NCBI RefSeq assembly: GCF_018141425.1
Contig: NZ_CP058561.1
Coordinates: 4,836,001-4,900,000 of the forward strand
Length of the DNA stretch: 64,000 nucleotides
DNA from: Vallitalea guaymasensis
GTDB taxonomy: Bacteria > Bacillota > Clostridia > Lachnospirales > Vallitaleaceae
Direction: 5' to 3'
Position numbers and translations under genes: made by a program. A model generated the notes under the pieces. It saw only the letters and a program-made list of their open reading frames with translations, searched no databases and was not told the DNA's origin. Positions 9,536-18,731 of the stretch are shown here, in pieces (the stretch's first letter is position 1; each line of letters opens with the position of its first letter).

Positions 9536-10792
9536 ATGAGAGAAAAAATAAAAAAACATCCTTTAATTTTATTCTCAGATTTCAGAAAATTATTTATTGC
9601 TAGACTCATATCCTCTATAGGGGATAAATTTTTCTTGCTTTCGCTTTCATGGTTAGTATTATCAATGGATAATTCTAATTCTGCATTGCATCTGAGTATA
9701 GTAATGGCCGCTAACATTATACCAGTAGTTATTTTTGGACCATTCATGGGAACTATTGCTGATTGTATTAATCGGAAAACATGTCTTGTTTTGGCTGATA
9801 TAGTACGAGCTTTTTTTATGGCAATTTTAGCATTCCTTGTGTGTAATGATAATTATACCATATGGTCTTTATTTATTCTAAGTTTTTTAATAGCTACATT
9901 TACGCCGTTATTTGAATCAGCAACTAATGCATCAATTGAAATCCTAACCGATGAAGAAAGTATTTCTCAGGCTGTAGCTCTTGATTCTATGGTTTTGCAA
10001 GTATCGAATCTACTAGGGGCTTTTCTTGGGGGAGTAGTCATCTATGCTGTAGGGATCAAAGGTGCTTTTATATTTAATGCTTTGTCTTTCATCGTATCTT
10101 TAGTTATTATTCTTTTTATACATACTAATCTTAGTGTTAAGAAGAGTACTATGGCTAAAAATTTTAGACAAGAGTTCGGACAAGGGTTTAAATATATTTT
10201 AAGTATTAAACCTTTATTTGCACTTATTATTTTTTTTCTCATTTTTAACTTTTTTGTATCACCAATTGCAATATTTATACCCCTTATTGTGAAGTTTGTC
10301 ATCAATGAACAGTCAAACTGGCTTGCAATATTAGAAGGTGCAGTTGCATTGGGTTCAGTAATAATTACATTATTACTTAGTTTCAGAAATGATATTAATG
10401 AGAAGATGTACAAAAAGATTTTTATCAGTGTTCTTACTATGGGAATATCTATGAGTTTAATAGGGTTATCAACTAATAGATATATAATTGCTTTATGTTT
10501 ATTTATAACAGGTTGTACATTAGCCCATGTAAATGCTACAGCGTATGGTTTTTTTCAAAAAATTGTACCAGATTATTTAAAAGGACGTTTTTTCGCAATT
10601 CTTACTACAATGTGCTTCAGCATTATACCAATAACTTATATTATTAATGGTGCATTAACCAATATTGTCAGTGTATCCACAGTAGTCTTTTATGAAGGAA
10701 TGTTATCTGTATTAGCTGCATTCATAATAATTTTTATACCAAAGTATCAATTAGGAGGGGATAATTATGGGTTATTATATAAGGTTGATTAA
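9536..10792 (+). CDS. MFS efflux transporter
   Basis: This is a 418-residue major facilitator with about twelve hydrophobic segments. It resembles the MFS_3 group that includes EntS and macrolide exporters, with a FRKLFIARLISSIGDKFF opening and a GTIADCINRKT loop between helices 2 and 3. An excellent SD (GGAGG) precedes the ATG. Its 3' end overlaps the next gene by 26 bases, showing translational coupling. As the first gene of a GNAT-LuxE-LuxC operon, it is a natural candidate to export the pathway's product. The substrate is unknown. Confidence 0.9.
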   Translation: MREKIKKHPLILFSDFRKLFIARLISSIGDKFFLLSLSWLVLSMDNSNSALHLSIVMAANIIPVVIFGPFMGTIADCINRKTCLVLADIVRAFFMAILAFLVCNDNYTIWSLFILSFLIATFTPLFESATNASIEILTDEESISQAVALDSMVLQVSNLLGAFLGGVVIYAVGIKGAFIFNALSFIVSLVIILFIHTNLSVKKSTMAKNFRQEFGQGFKYILSIKPLFALIIFFLIFNFFVSPIAIFIPLIVKFVINEQSNWLAILEGAVALGSVIITLLLSFRNDINEKMYKKIFISVLTMGISMSLIGLSTNRYIIALCLFITGCTLAHVNATAYGFFQKIVPDYLKGRFFAILTTMCFSIIPITYIINGALTNIVSVSTVVFYEGMLSVLAAFIIIFIPKYQLGGDNYGLLYKVD

Positions 10793-11771
10793 ACCAAATG
10801 AAATTCCAGAAATATGTGATCTGATATATCAGATTTATGGAGATACATATGCATATAAAAATATGTATGACAAAAAAAACATGGAAGTACTCAATAAAAG
10901 TAAGAGACTGATATCTTTTGTAGCGATAGGTGACAATGAAGAAGTTATAGCTCATGTAGGATTAAGAATTGATGGTTCTCAAGGCGAGATGTCTGCGGCA
11001 TTTGTTAAAAAAGAGTATAGAAGACATAACATTTTATATGAATTATCAGAGAAGGTAGTAGAATATGGTAAGGAATTAGGATTAGAAGCCATATATGTTA
11101 TTTCTATAACTAGCCACATATATTCACAGAAAGTAGCTTCAAAACTAGGATTTAAAGATTGTGCATTTCTAATATCATGTATGGAGCCTATGAAATTCAA
11201 AGGTATAATAGAAAAAACTGTACGTGAATCCTTAAAAGTAACATATCTTTTCTATGATAAACCAGATTATCTAGAATTATATATACCCAGTTCCCTGCAA
11301 AAAGTCCTTAATCTCATATATACTAATCTTAGAATCAATGTCATACCTTTGCCTGAATCTGAAGAGTCAATAAGGGAAAAGAGTGAGATTAACATAACTT
11401 ATACAGATGCCTCAAATTGCTATGTAGATATTAATAGATTGGGAAAGGATTTATTGGAAGAACTTAATAAGGTAATTACCCAATATGATAATGATTTTAT
11501 ATCAAACATCTATTTGTATATAAGACTTGAAGATTCTCTGGTACATAAGTTTTATGAAGAGTTTACAAGTAGAGATTTCTTTTTTGCTGGAATAATGCCA
11601 GGAAAGAATAATAATAGATTGATACTACAGAAAGTAAAAGAAATTCATCCTGATAGCATAAAAATTAATTCATCTATTGGCAATAAGATTTTTCAGCATA
11701 TATTAGAAAGTAAAGAAAATATAACCTTAGTTAATGAAAATAAAAAACACAGATATCCTAAAGTGATTTGA
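10767..11771 (+). CDS. GNAT-family acyltransferase with extra C-terminal domain
   Basis: This 334-residue protein has an N-terminal GNAT fold (about 1-145), including the acyl-CoA-binding turn region SAAFVKKEYRRHNILYELSE and the SQKVASKLGFK helix. The C-terminal half (about 146-334) has no motif I recognise; it may be a second, degenerate GNAT-like domain. The ATG lies inside the end of the MFS gene with an AGGAGGGG SD. GNAT enzymes move an acyl group from acyl-CoA or acyl-carrier to an amine. Here it could acylate a precursor or the amine made from an aldehyde, which is inference from the LuxE/LuxC neighbours. Confidence 0.82.
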   Translation: MGYYIRLIKPNEIPEICDLIYQIYGDTYAYKNMYDKKNMEVLNKSKRLISFVAIGDNEEVIAHVGLRIDGSQGEMSAAFVKKEYRRHNILYELSEKVVEYGKELGLEAIYVISITSHIYSQKVASKLGFKDCAFLISCMEPMKFKGIIEKTVRESLKVTYLFYDKPDYLELYIPSSLQKVLNLIYTNLRINVIPLPESEESIREKSEINITYTDASNCYVDINRLGKDLLEELNKVITQYDNDFISNIYLYIRLEDSLVHKFYEEFTSRDFFFAGIMPGKNNNRLILQKVKEIHPDSIKINSSIGNKIFQHILESKENITLVNENKKHRYPKVI

Positions 11772-11788
11772 ATTGGAGGAGAATGATT

Positions 11789-12910
11789 ATGCGTACATTC
11801 AAATATATTGATGAAGTAAGTAGATTAAAACCTTTTAAGTTCAATAAAGAATATGACCAAATTTTTGTAAATGCAATGAAAGAGAATTATGAATTTCAAT
11901 TGACAAAACATCCTTATCTGAAGCATATGTTGGATTATACAAATGGAGGTTTAGATATAAACACAATTGAAGATATATATGATATACCCCCAATTTTTGT
12001 GGATTTGATGAAATATCATGACTTATGCAGTTTGCCTGAAGAGGAAATAGAATTAACCTTGACCAGTTCGGGAACAAAAGGACAAAAGACTAAGTCATTT
12101 TTTGACAAAGGTTCTATATCTCGACTAAATAAGATAGCTTCATCAGTCTTTAATGCTATAGGGTATAGTTCTGAGATACCAGTTGAGTATTTTGTGCTTT
12201 CTTATGATATAACTAAAGCAACTGATATTGGTACTAGTTGGAGTGATAAACAAATGATTGATTTGGCTCCACAAAAATCAGTCCATTGGATGATTGAATG
12301 GGATGAAGAAAGTAAACAATATATATTCGATGATGAAAAATGGGCTCGACTATTTATTGAACGAAGTAGTGAAGGACCTGTGAGATTATTAGGTTTTCCA
12401 GCTTACATGTACAAGATGGTGGAAACCATTAAAAAGATACATAAACCTGTAAAAGTTGATGAAAGAAGTTTTATACTCGCTGGTGGAGGATGGAAAAATC
12501 ATCTTGGAAAATCAATGTCATTAAAAGAATTTGGAAGTTACATGGAGAAAAATATAGGATTGAAGCCTAGCCATATAGGGGATACATATGGGTTAGCAGA
12601 GCATGGGATTCCTTATTGTTCTTGTGAATATGGACATTATCATATTCCACAATATAGTCGTGTAAGAGTATGTGACCCATTGACGCTAGAACCAGTTCCT
12701 ATGGGAGAAGAAGGGATTCTGCATTTACTTACACCTTATAACATTGCCCAACCTAATTTATCTCTTCTTTCAACAGATATAGTGACATTAGGGGAAAATT
12801 GTCCATGCAATAGAGAAGGTACTTATATCAAGAGTATTCGTCGTGGAGGAAAGAAAAAACACAAAGGTTGTGCCATTGCAGCATTAGAGATACTTAAGAA
12901 TTCAAAATAA
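11789..12910 (+). CDS. LuxE-like acyl-protein synthetase
   Basis: This 373-residue member of the adenylate-forming superfamily has the LuxE domain. In luminous bacteria LuxE activates a fatty acid as acyl-AMP and carries it on a Cys before reduction by LuxC. Visible signs are the nucleotide loop LTLTSSGTKGQ, the DTYGLAEHGIP segment and a GCAIAALE tail whose Cys (about 361) sits near the place of the acyl-carrying Cys of Vibrio LuxE (about 362-364). I chose the ATG at 11789, 8 bases after GGAGGA; the upstream TTG at 11768 overlaps the GNAT stop and has no SD. No luxAB is nearby, so the product serves something other than light. Confidence 0.88.
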   Translation: MRTFKYIDEVSRLKPFKFNKEYDQIFVNAMKENYEFQLTKHPYLKHMLDYTNGGLDINTIEDIYDIPPIFVDLMKYHDLCSLPEEEIELTLTSSGTKGQKTKSFFDKGSISRLNKIASSVFNAIGYSSEIPVEYFVLSYDITKATDIGTSWSDKQMIDLAPQKSVHWMIEWDEESKQYIFDDEKWARLFIERSSEGPVRLLGFPAYMYKMVETIKKIHKPVKVDERSFILAGGGWKNHLGKSMSLKEFGSYMEKNIGLKPSHIGDTYGLAEHGIPYCSCEYGHYHIPQYSRVRVCDPLTLEPVPMGEEGILHLLTPYNIAQPNLSLLSTDIVTLGENCPCNREGTYIKSIRRGGKKKHKGCAIAALEILKNSK

Positions 12911-12958
12911 CGTTAGATTAGATATAAACACAATTTTGAAAGAAAGGAATAGTGTATC

Positions 12959-15571
12959 ATGATAAAAAATATTATATGGGGAAAAGATATAAATGAATCA
13001 TTAGATGAGAAGTTGATAGAATCAAATTTCTCTGATGAAAAGTTGCAGAGTATGAAAGATGAGTTTTGGAAGACACCGATAGATGATATATTGTATGTAT
13101 TAGAACAAACAGGTCAATTAATGACTGATAAAAATAAGAAATATTATAATAGATCAATGGAAATATTGCCTGAACTTCTAGGTTATTCCCCTAGTATGGT
13201 TAGATTAGGTATTTCTATGTTGCAGGACGTATTAAGTATAGATAGTCTATCAAAGAGATTAGATGTGTTAAAAGATTATCATTCTATAGATTATCCTTGT
13301 GATATAGATAATAATATTACCTATGCTTTACCTGTAGGTAGTGTATGCCATATAGCTGCTGGAAATATATTTTTGGGAGCTATTGATTCCTTACTATATG
13401 GAATTGTAACAAAAAATATCAATATAGTGAAAGTATCAAAAAAGAGTCCTGATTTTGCTTACATATTCTTTGAAGCATTGAAGGAAGCAGATAAGAATAA
13501 TATATTGATACCTTATATATCAATTATATATTGGGATAGGATGAATCAATCATATATTGAAGATTATATGAAGCAACACTGTGATATCATCTTACTGTTC
13601 GGCGGCAGAGAAGCAGTTCTAAACTACAAAAATGGTACATCCCATAAAGTTAATGTTGTCGCTTTTGGTCCAAAACTTAGCTTTGGTCTAATTACTAAGG
13701 ATTTATCATACGAAAGATTAGAAGAGATCGCAATGGGTTTTGCAAAAGATATAGTAATGTGGGAGCAGAATGCTTGTACAAGCTGTCAGAATATATTTAT
13801 TGAAGAAGATGCCAATACTCAGAGATTCATTGAATTACTTAATGAATCACTTGAAATACTAGGGGTCACATATGAAAATGAGTATTTGACTATTGATGAA
13901 AAATTGGAGATTAGAAGAACACGTTCTCTCTACAGATACGAAGAATATGAAGAAAAAGCAGAAGTCATTGAAGGTAAAAGAGGTCATCACACTATAATAA
14001 TCAATCATTCAAAGGATATACAGGATTCACCATTATTCAGAACGATATATATTAATATAATAAAAGACTATAAAGATATATTAGAGGGAAATATTAATGG
14101 ATTACAATATTATATGTCCACTATAGGTGTTGCGGCTAATAATAATTACCAGCAGATAATTGATGATTTTTCCATTCTGGGGGTATATCGTTTTTGTTCA
14201 CCAGGAAATATGAGTCTTTCTTCAGAAGAATCCTCTTTACATGATGGAGTTAACATTACATCTTGCCTTATTAGGCAAATAGGGTTTGAAGATCTACCAT
14301 ATTCCAGCATTGGTTTATCCAACTGTAATAAGAATAAAAAAGAAGCAATTGTATTATCAAAAATCAACGCTATCTTAAAACAAGCATTGAAGTCAACATA
14401 CTATAAAGAATTGTATAAAGATATCCAGATACCTGTAAAATCCTTGGAAGACTTTAGTAAATTGCCTGTACTTACTAGTAAAGCACTTATTAGTCAATCT
14501 CCTAATATGCTTACAGATAAAAATGAGAACAGCTACGTTTTTTCATCTGGAGGTTCATCAGGAAAAGAGAAATTTGTATGGTATAGTGCAGAGGAATTTT
14601 CCAAGTCCAAAGAAGTATTTGGTATTGGATTCAAAAATATAGGTATAACCAAGGATGATTTTGTAGTCAATTATCTGAAAGCTGGTAGTCTATGGACAGC
14701 TTTCTTGGCTACCAATAAGGGACTAGAAAAAACAGGATGCAGAATATTATCATTAACGGCTAATCAGTGTAAAGAAGACAGTATTAATATTATAAAGAAA
14801 CTTAAACCAAATGCAATCATGGGTATACCTGGCACTTTAATACTACTGGCTCAAAAAGCAGAAGAATTAAATGAAGATATTACTTTTGAAAAGATATACT
14901 ATAGTGGTAATCATATGGCAGAATCAGGAGAAAAGTATCTAAAGAAAGTATTCAAGTGCAGTGTTATCAAGTCTTTTGGATATGCAGCTGTTGAAACCGG
15001 ACCAATAGGTTACCAGTGTCCACACTGTAAACCAAGTGAATATCATGTTTTTGAAGATTGGTGTTATGTAGAAAAAGATGAGGATAACAATATTTTAATA
15101 ACAGACTTAGAAAGAAAACTGCATCCAATAATCAAGTATAAATTAGGTGATAATATTGAGTATGTAGAAGGAGAGTGCAGTTGTGGTAATAAGTCTCCAA
15201 AAATCAGACTCATATCAAGAAATGATGATGTTATCAGGTTGAATGATACGGATTTATATTTATATGACATAGATCAGGTTATTAAAAAGAATGATTATCT
15301 ATCACCATTCTATCAAATTGAGATAGATAAAGATGAAGGAACATTGATTAAGATACATATTCGTATAGAAACTATACAAGATATGGAGTGTAACGAAGAA
15401 TTTGTTTCTAATGTACTGGACTCAATTAAAAAACAGGCGAAAGCTCTAGGAAAATTCAGTAGTAAAAATCTGATAGGGCATGTGTATCTTGAATTACTAG
15501 AACCTGAAACTATCAAACGTAATTTTAGAACTGGAAAAATACGTAAAGTAATAGATAATAGATATAACTAA
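12959..15571 (+). CDS. LuxC acyl reductase fused to PaaK-like adenylating domain
   Basis: This is an 870-residue two-domain enzyme. Residues about 1-450 are a LuxC acyl-CoA/acyl-protein reductase, with a PVGSVCHIAAGNIF nucleotide-binding region and the probable catalytic Cys273 in NACTSCQ. Residues about 465-870 form a PaaK/LuxE-like adenylate-forming domain: the phosphate loop SSGGSSGKEK (529-538), the FGYAAVETGP segment, two Cys pairs (CPHC and CSC) that may bind zinc as in PaaK proteins, HPIIKYKLGD, and a C-terminal TGKIRK lysine motif. Ordinary LuxC is about 480 residues and stands alone. The fusion plus separate LuxE implies two activation steps and one reduction to an aldehyde. The substrate is unknown. 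Confidence 0.88.
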   Translation: MIKNIIWGKDINESLDEKLIESNFSDEKLQSMKDEFWKTPIDDILYVLEQTGQLMTDKNKKYYNRSMEILPELLGYSPSMVRLGISMLQDVLSIDSLSKRLDVLKDYHSIDYPCDIDNNITYALPVGSVCHIAAGNIFLGAIDSLLYGIVTKNINIVKVSKKSPDFAYIFFEALKEADKNNILIPYISIIYWDRMNQSYIEDYMKQHCDIILLFGGREAVLNYKNGTSHKVNVVAFGPKLSFGLITKDLSYERLEEIAMGFAKDIVMWEQNACTSCQNIFIEEDANTQRFIELLNESLEILGVTYENEYLTIDEKLEIRRTRSLYRYEEYEEKAEVIEGKRGHHTIIINHSKDIQDSPLFRTIYINIIKDYKDILEGNINGLQYYMSTIGVAANNNYQQIIDDFSILGVYRFCSPGNMSLSSEESSLHDGVNITSCLIRQIGFEDLPYSSIGLSNCNKNKKEAIVLSKINAILKQALKSTYYKELYKDIQIPVKSLEDFSKLPVLTSKALISQSPNMLTDKNENSYVFSSGGSSGKEKFVWYSAEEFSKSKEVFGIGFKNIGITKDDFVVNYLKAGSLWTAFLATNKGLEKTGCRILSLTANQCKEDSINIIKKLKPNAIMGIPGTLILLAQKAEELNEDITFEKIYYSGNHMAESGEKYLKKVFKCSVIKSFGYAAVETGPIGYQCPHCKPSEYHVFEDWCYVEKDEDNNILITDLERKLHPIIKYKLGDNIEYVEGECSCGNKSPKIRLISRNDDVIRLNDTDLYLYDIDQVIKKNDYLSPFYQIEIDKDEGTLIKIHIRIETIQDMECNEEFVSNVLDSIKKQAKALGKFSSKNLIGHVYLELLEPETIKRNFRTGKIRKVIDNRYN

Positions 15572-15575
15572 GTCA

Positions 15576-16505
15576 TCAACCATGTTGTTGATACAAACCA
15601 TATTGCTGTCGATAAGAAGTAGGAGTCAATCCTACTTTTTTTCTGAATAAAGTATAAAAATAGGTATCATTATCAAAGCCACAGGCGTATGCAATTTCAT
15701 TAATTGGCATAATAGTACTTAGAAGCATTTCTTTAGCCTTGGAAATTCGCAGGTGGACTAGATAATCAATAGGACTTTTACCAACTATCTCTTTAAATAT
15801 TTTACAAAGAAAATTAGGGGATAGATTGAACATTTTTGATAGCTGTTTAAGGGTAATCCTTTTATTGAAATTGTTATCAATGTAATCTTTCAATTCCATA
15901 ATATTATCATAATTACTAGAGATTGAACGAATATTTTTTTTTCTTTTATTTATAGGCTGTAATTCAGATAAGAGACTATTCATTATACTATAAAGATAAG
16001 TTTTGCCTATCAATTGAAAGTCTTCATCGTTTCTTATAAAACTCTGGAAGCAGTCCTTCATTATTTTATTATAATATCCATAATCTTCTACTGTAGTTCT
16101 ATAAGGTAGTTTATTCAAAAAATCTGTTTTACTTGCTTTATCATACATTGTTTCAAGTAATAAGTTTGTTGGATTTTCAAAAGGATCATTACTATTGTAG
16201 AAGTTCATGTTATTTACATCAAAGATACTATCAAAAATGATAATAGTACAATGATATGCTGCTACACCTTGAACTACCATACCAGGCTTTCTGTAGAATA
16301 TATTACCTTTCTTAGCAAGTAATTTCTCTCCATTGGTAATGATGTATCCTTTATCGCTATAATGGATTAATTCTATTTCATACCATTTGACAACTCTTTC
16401 CTGAAATACTGTTCCAGCAGAAGGACATGTTTTTCTTGTCATTCCACCTATAGAAATGATGTATGGATTAAAGTTTTCATAGCTATATTTTTTCATTTCA
16501 ATCAC
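15576..16505 (-). CDS. AraC-family transcriptional regulator
   Basis: This is a 309-residue regulator. Residues about 1-190 form a cupin-like sensor domain, and about 205-309 hold two helix-turn-helix units with FNLSPNFLCKIFKEIVGKSP and ACGFDNDTYFYTLFRKKVGLTP. It is divergent from a URO-D family gene 122 bp away and convergent with the LuxC gene, with only 4 bp between stops. The most likely target is the divergent URO-D gene. Its cupin domain suggests a small carbohydrate-like or aromatic ligand, which is family knowledge and not read directly. Confidence 0.9.
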   Translation of the reverse strand: MIEMKKYSYENFNPYIISIGGMTRKTCPSAGTVFQERVVKWYEIELIHYSDKGYIITNGEKLLAKKGNIFYRKPGMVVQGVAAYHCTIIIFDSIFDVNNMNFYNSNDPFENPTNLLLETMYDKASKTDFLNKLPYRTTVEDYGYYNKIMKDCFQSFIRNDEDFQLIGKTYLYSIMNSLLSELQPINKRKKNIRSISSNYDNIMELKDYIDNNFNKRITLKQLSKMFNLSPNFLCKIFKEIVGKSPIDYLVHLRISKAKEMLLSTIMPINEIAYACGFDNDTYFYTLFRKKVGLTPTSYRQQYGLYQQHG

Positions 16506-16627
16506 CCATATATATTATACCATAATTGAGTAATATAATTAAGTTAAAAAGTAATATATTTTATTAATAAGAATAAGTAATTATGTTAATATACAGTTAA
16601 ATAGATTAATTAGGAGGGAATAGCAGG

Positions 16628-17707
16628 ATGACAGGATTTGAAAGAATCAGTAATATAATTAACCATAAACCAGTGGATAGATTACCTGTTTTTGAGCATT
16701 TTTGGGAAGATACATATACTGAATGGAGAAATAAGGGTTTTATCAAGAAAGAAGAGAGCTTTGAAGATCATTTCAATTTGGATATGCAGAATTATTGGAC
16801 TTTCAATATGATTGCTGATCTTGATTTTGAACAAGAAGTTATAGAAGAAACAGAGGAGACTATTTTAGTCAAGGATGGTAATGGAGCGTTTTTGAGAAGA
16901 CATAAAATACATGATTCTACACCAGAACATGTAGACTTTACTGTAAAAAACAAAGCTGGATGGGAAGAACATATTAAACCTTATCTCACAATAGATGAAA
17001 GAAGAATAGATTTTGAAGGCTATAGAAAAGCAAAAGCTGAGGCAAAAAGAGCCAATAGATTTTTTTGCTGGTCAGGGCTCAATGTTTTTGAATTAATGCA
17101 TCCTGTATGTGGACATGAATATATGTTGATGGGAATGGTTCTAGAGCCTGAATGGATTCAAGATATGGTTATGACCTATAGCAGATTGGTAGTAGAATTA
17201 CAGAAAATACTATTTGAAAGAGAAGGATATCCAGATGGAATATTCTATTATGAGGATATGGGATTCAAAGAAAAACCTTTCTTCTCACCGGATTTCTATA
17301 AAAAGCTTATTCAACCAGGACATATATATACTATTGATTATGCTCATAGTAATGATATTCCTGTTATAATGCATTCTTGTGGATATGTTGAACCATTGCT
17401 TCCTAGTATGATTGAATCAGGCATAGACTGTTTGCAAGTTATTGAAATTAAGGCTGGTATGGATTTATTGAAGCTGTATGAAGAGTTTGGCGATAAGATT
17501 GCATTCATGGGAGGTATAGATGTGAGAAAACTCTATACCAATGACAAGAAAATTATTGACCAAGAACTTGAAAATAAGATACCTAAGCTTAAGAAGAAGT
17601 TTTCCTATGTAATTCACAGTGACCATTCTATTCCTAAGACTGTTGATTACAGTACTTTTACATATTATTTAGAAAAAGCTACAAAGTTAGGTACTTATGA
17701 TTGCTGA
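16628..17707 (+). CDS. URO-D superfamily methyltransferase-like protein (copy 1)
   Basis: This is a 359-residue TIM-barrel protein of the uroporphyrinogen decarboxylase superfamily. The motif MHSCGYVEPLLP (about 245-257) has the His-x-Cys zinc ligands seen in corrinoid methyltransferases such as MtaA. The later segment VIHSDHSIP replaces the usual third Cys ligand region. No haem pathway genes are near, so true HemE activity is unlikely. The SD is good (AGGAGG). It is divergent from an AraC regulator. A methyl-transfer or decarboxylase role on an unknown small molecule is the most that can be said. Confidence 0.8.
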   Translation: MTGFERISNIINHKPVDRLPVFEHFWEDTYTEWRNKGFIKKEESFEDHFNLDMQNYWTFNMIADLDFEQEVIEETEETILVKDGNGAFLRRHKIHDSTPEHVDFTVKNKAGWEEHIKPYLTIDERRIDFEGYRKAKAEAKRANRFFCWSGLNVFELMHPVCGHEYMLMGMVLEPEWIQDMVMTYSRLVVELQKILFEREGYPDGIFYYEDMGFKEKPFFSPDFYKKLIQPGHIYTIDYAHSNDIPVIMHSCGYVEPLLPSMIESGIDCLQVIEIKAGMDLLKLYEEFGDKIAFMGGIDVRKLYTNDKKIIDQELENKIPKLKKKFSYVIHSDHSIPKTVDYSTFTYYLEKATKLGTYDC

Positions 17708-17742
17708 ATATAAAGTTATAAAGTCAAGTGGTTATACAGTTC

Positions 17743-18588
17743 TTAAGCATTAAAAATTCGTCTATTGCCTTCTCTAAACTCTTTTGGTGGCAATAGATTT
17801 TTCTTTTTGAATAAGGAATAACAATAAGAAACATTATGAAAACCTACTTCATATACTATATCTAGTATATCCATTTTGGTGGTTAAGAGTAATATTTCCA
17901 TTTTTTCAAGTCTTAACTGATTTATCCATTGGGCTGGAGTCTGATTATAGTATTTCTTCATTTGTCTAGAAAGATGTTCATGGGACTTTTCTGAGATTTC
18001 AATGAATCTTTTTAATCCTATCACAAAATTATCCTGTTTTTTCATTTCTTCTTTTGCAGACTGGAGCCATCCAGGTATAATTTCGTTGTTCATAGCACTT
18101 AATTTATTGGTATTGTATATAAATATATAATCGTAAATAATACTCTGAAAATAATATTCTTGAACTTCCGTTGGCATTTGTTTAATTTTACCTAGCTTAC
18201 TGAAAATACTATTCCATTGGTAATCCAAGGCGTAGACACTAGGTATACCACTATTGGAGTTTTCTTGCCTTATTCTATTAAAAAATGATTTGCACTTATC
18301 ATCCAGCTCTGAGAAATAAAATGCTAGATTGGTTATTGTAGTTTCTTTATCCTTTTTTGCTGAAAAACAATGTGTGTCATCTGGATAGATGAATTGTATG
18401 GATTGAACAGGTAAATAGTGTTTTTCATCATCGATATAGTGGATAAATGTACCTTTCTCTACAAAAAACATTTCATAGAAATCATGGGAATGTAAATTAC
18501 TTTTGATATTGGAACTGAATAATGATTTGGCAACATAATATTTTTCATCATCTTTCAGAAAATCTTTTAATAATAAGTGGTCATGCAT
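17743..18588 (-). CDS. AraC-family transcriptional regulator
   Basis: This is a 281-residue AraC regulator. The first 140 residues are a cupin domain with HSHDFYEMFFVEKG, a RmlC-like His-rich strand. The last 100 residues are the paired helix-turn-helix ending in VGFHNVSYCYSLFKKKNLLPP. It lies 35 bp from the end of the preceding URO-D gene and is divergent from the second URO-D gene by 143 bp, so it most likely controls that gene. It is distinct in sequence from the AraC protein at 15576, so the two pairs are parallel units and not a recent duplication. Confidence 0.9.
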   Translation of the reverse strand: MHDHLLLKDFLKDDEKYYVAKSLFSSNIKSNLHSHDFYEMFFVEKGTFIHYIDDEKHYLPVQSIQFIYPDDTHCFSAKKDKETTITNLAFYFSELDDKCKSFFNRIRQENSNSGIPSVYALDYQWNSIFSKLGKIKQMPTEVQEYYFQSIIYDYIFIYNTNKLSAMNNEIIPGWLQSAKEEMKKQDNFVIGLKRFIEISEKSHEHLSRQMKKYYNQTPAQWINQLRLEKMEILLLTTKMDILDIVYEVGFHNVSYCYSLFKKKNLLPPKEFREGNRRIFNA

Positions 18589-18731
18589 ATAAAGAACACC
18601 TCAACTAATTTTCTTTAATAATATCAATATACCATAATGATTGTCAATATGTAATGAGAAAAAATATCTGCTTTAAGTTAAAATGATATCAGCTAAAAAA
18701 TAGTTAATTCTATAACTCATAGGAGGATATT

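Noticed and set aside
9536-15571. Bioluminescence operon
   Set aside because: LuxC and LuxE families are present but no luxA, luxB or luxD homologue lies in the window.
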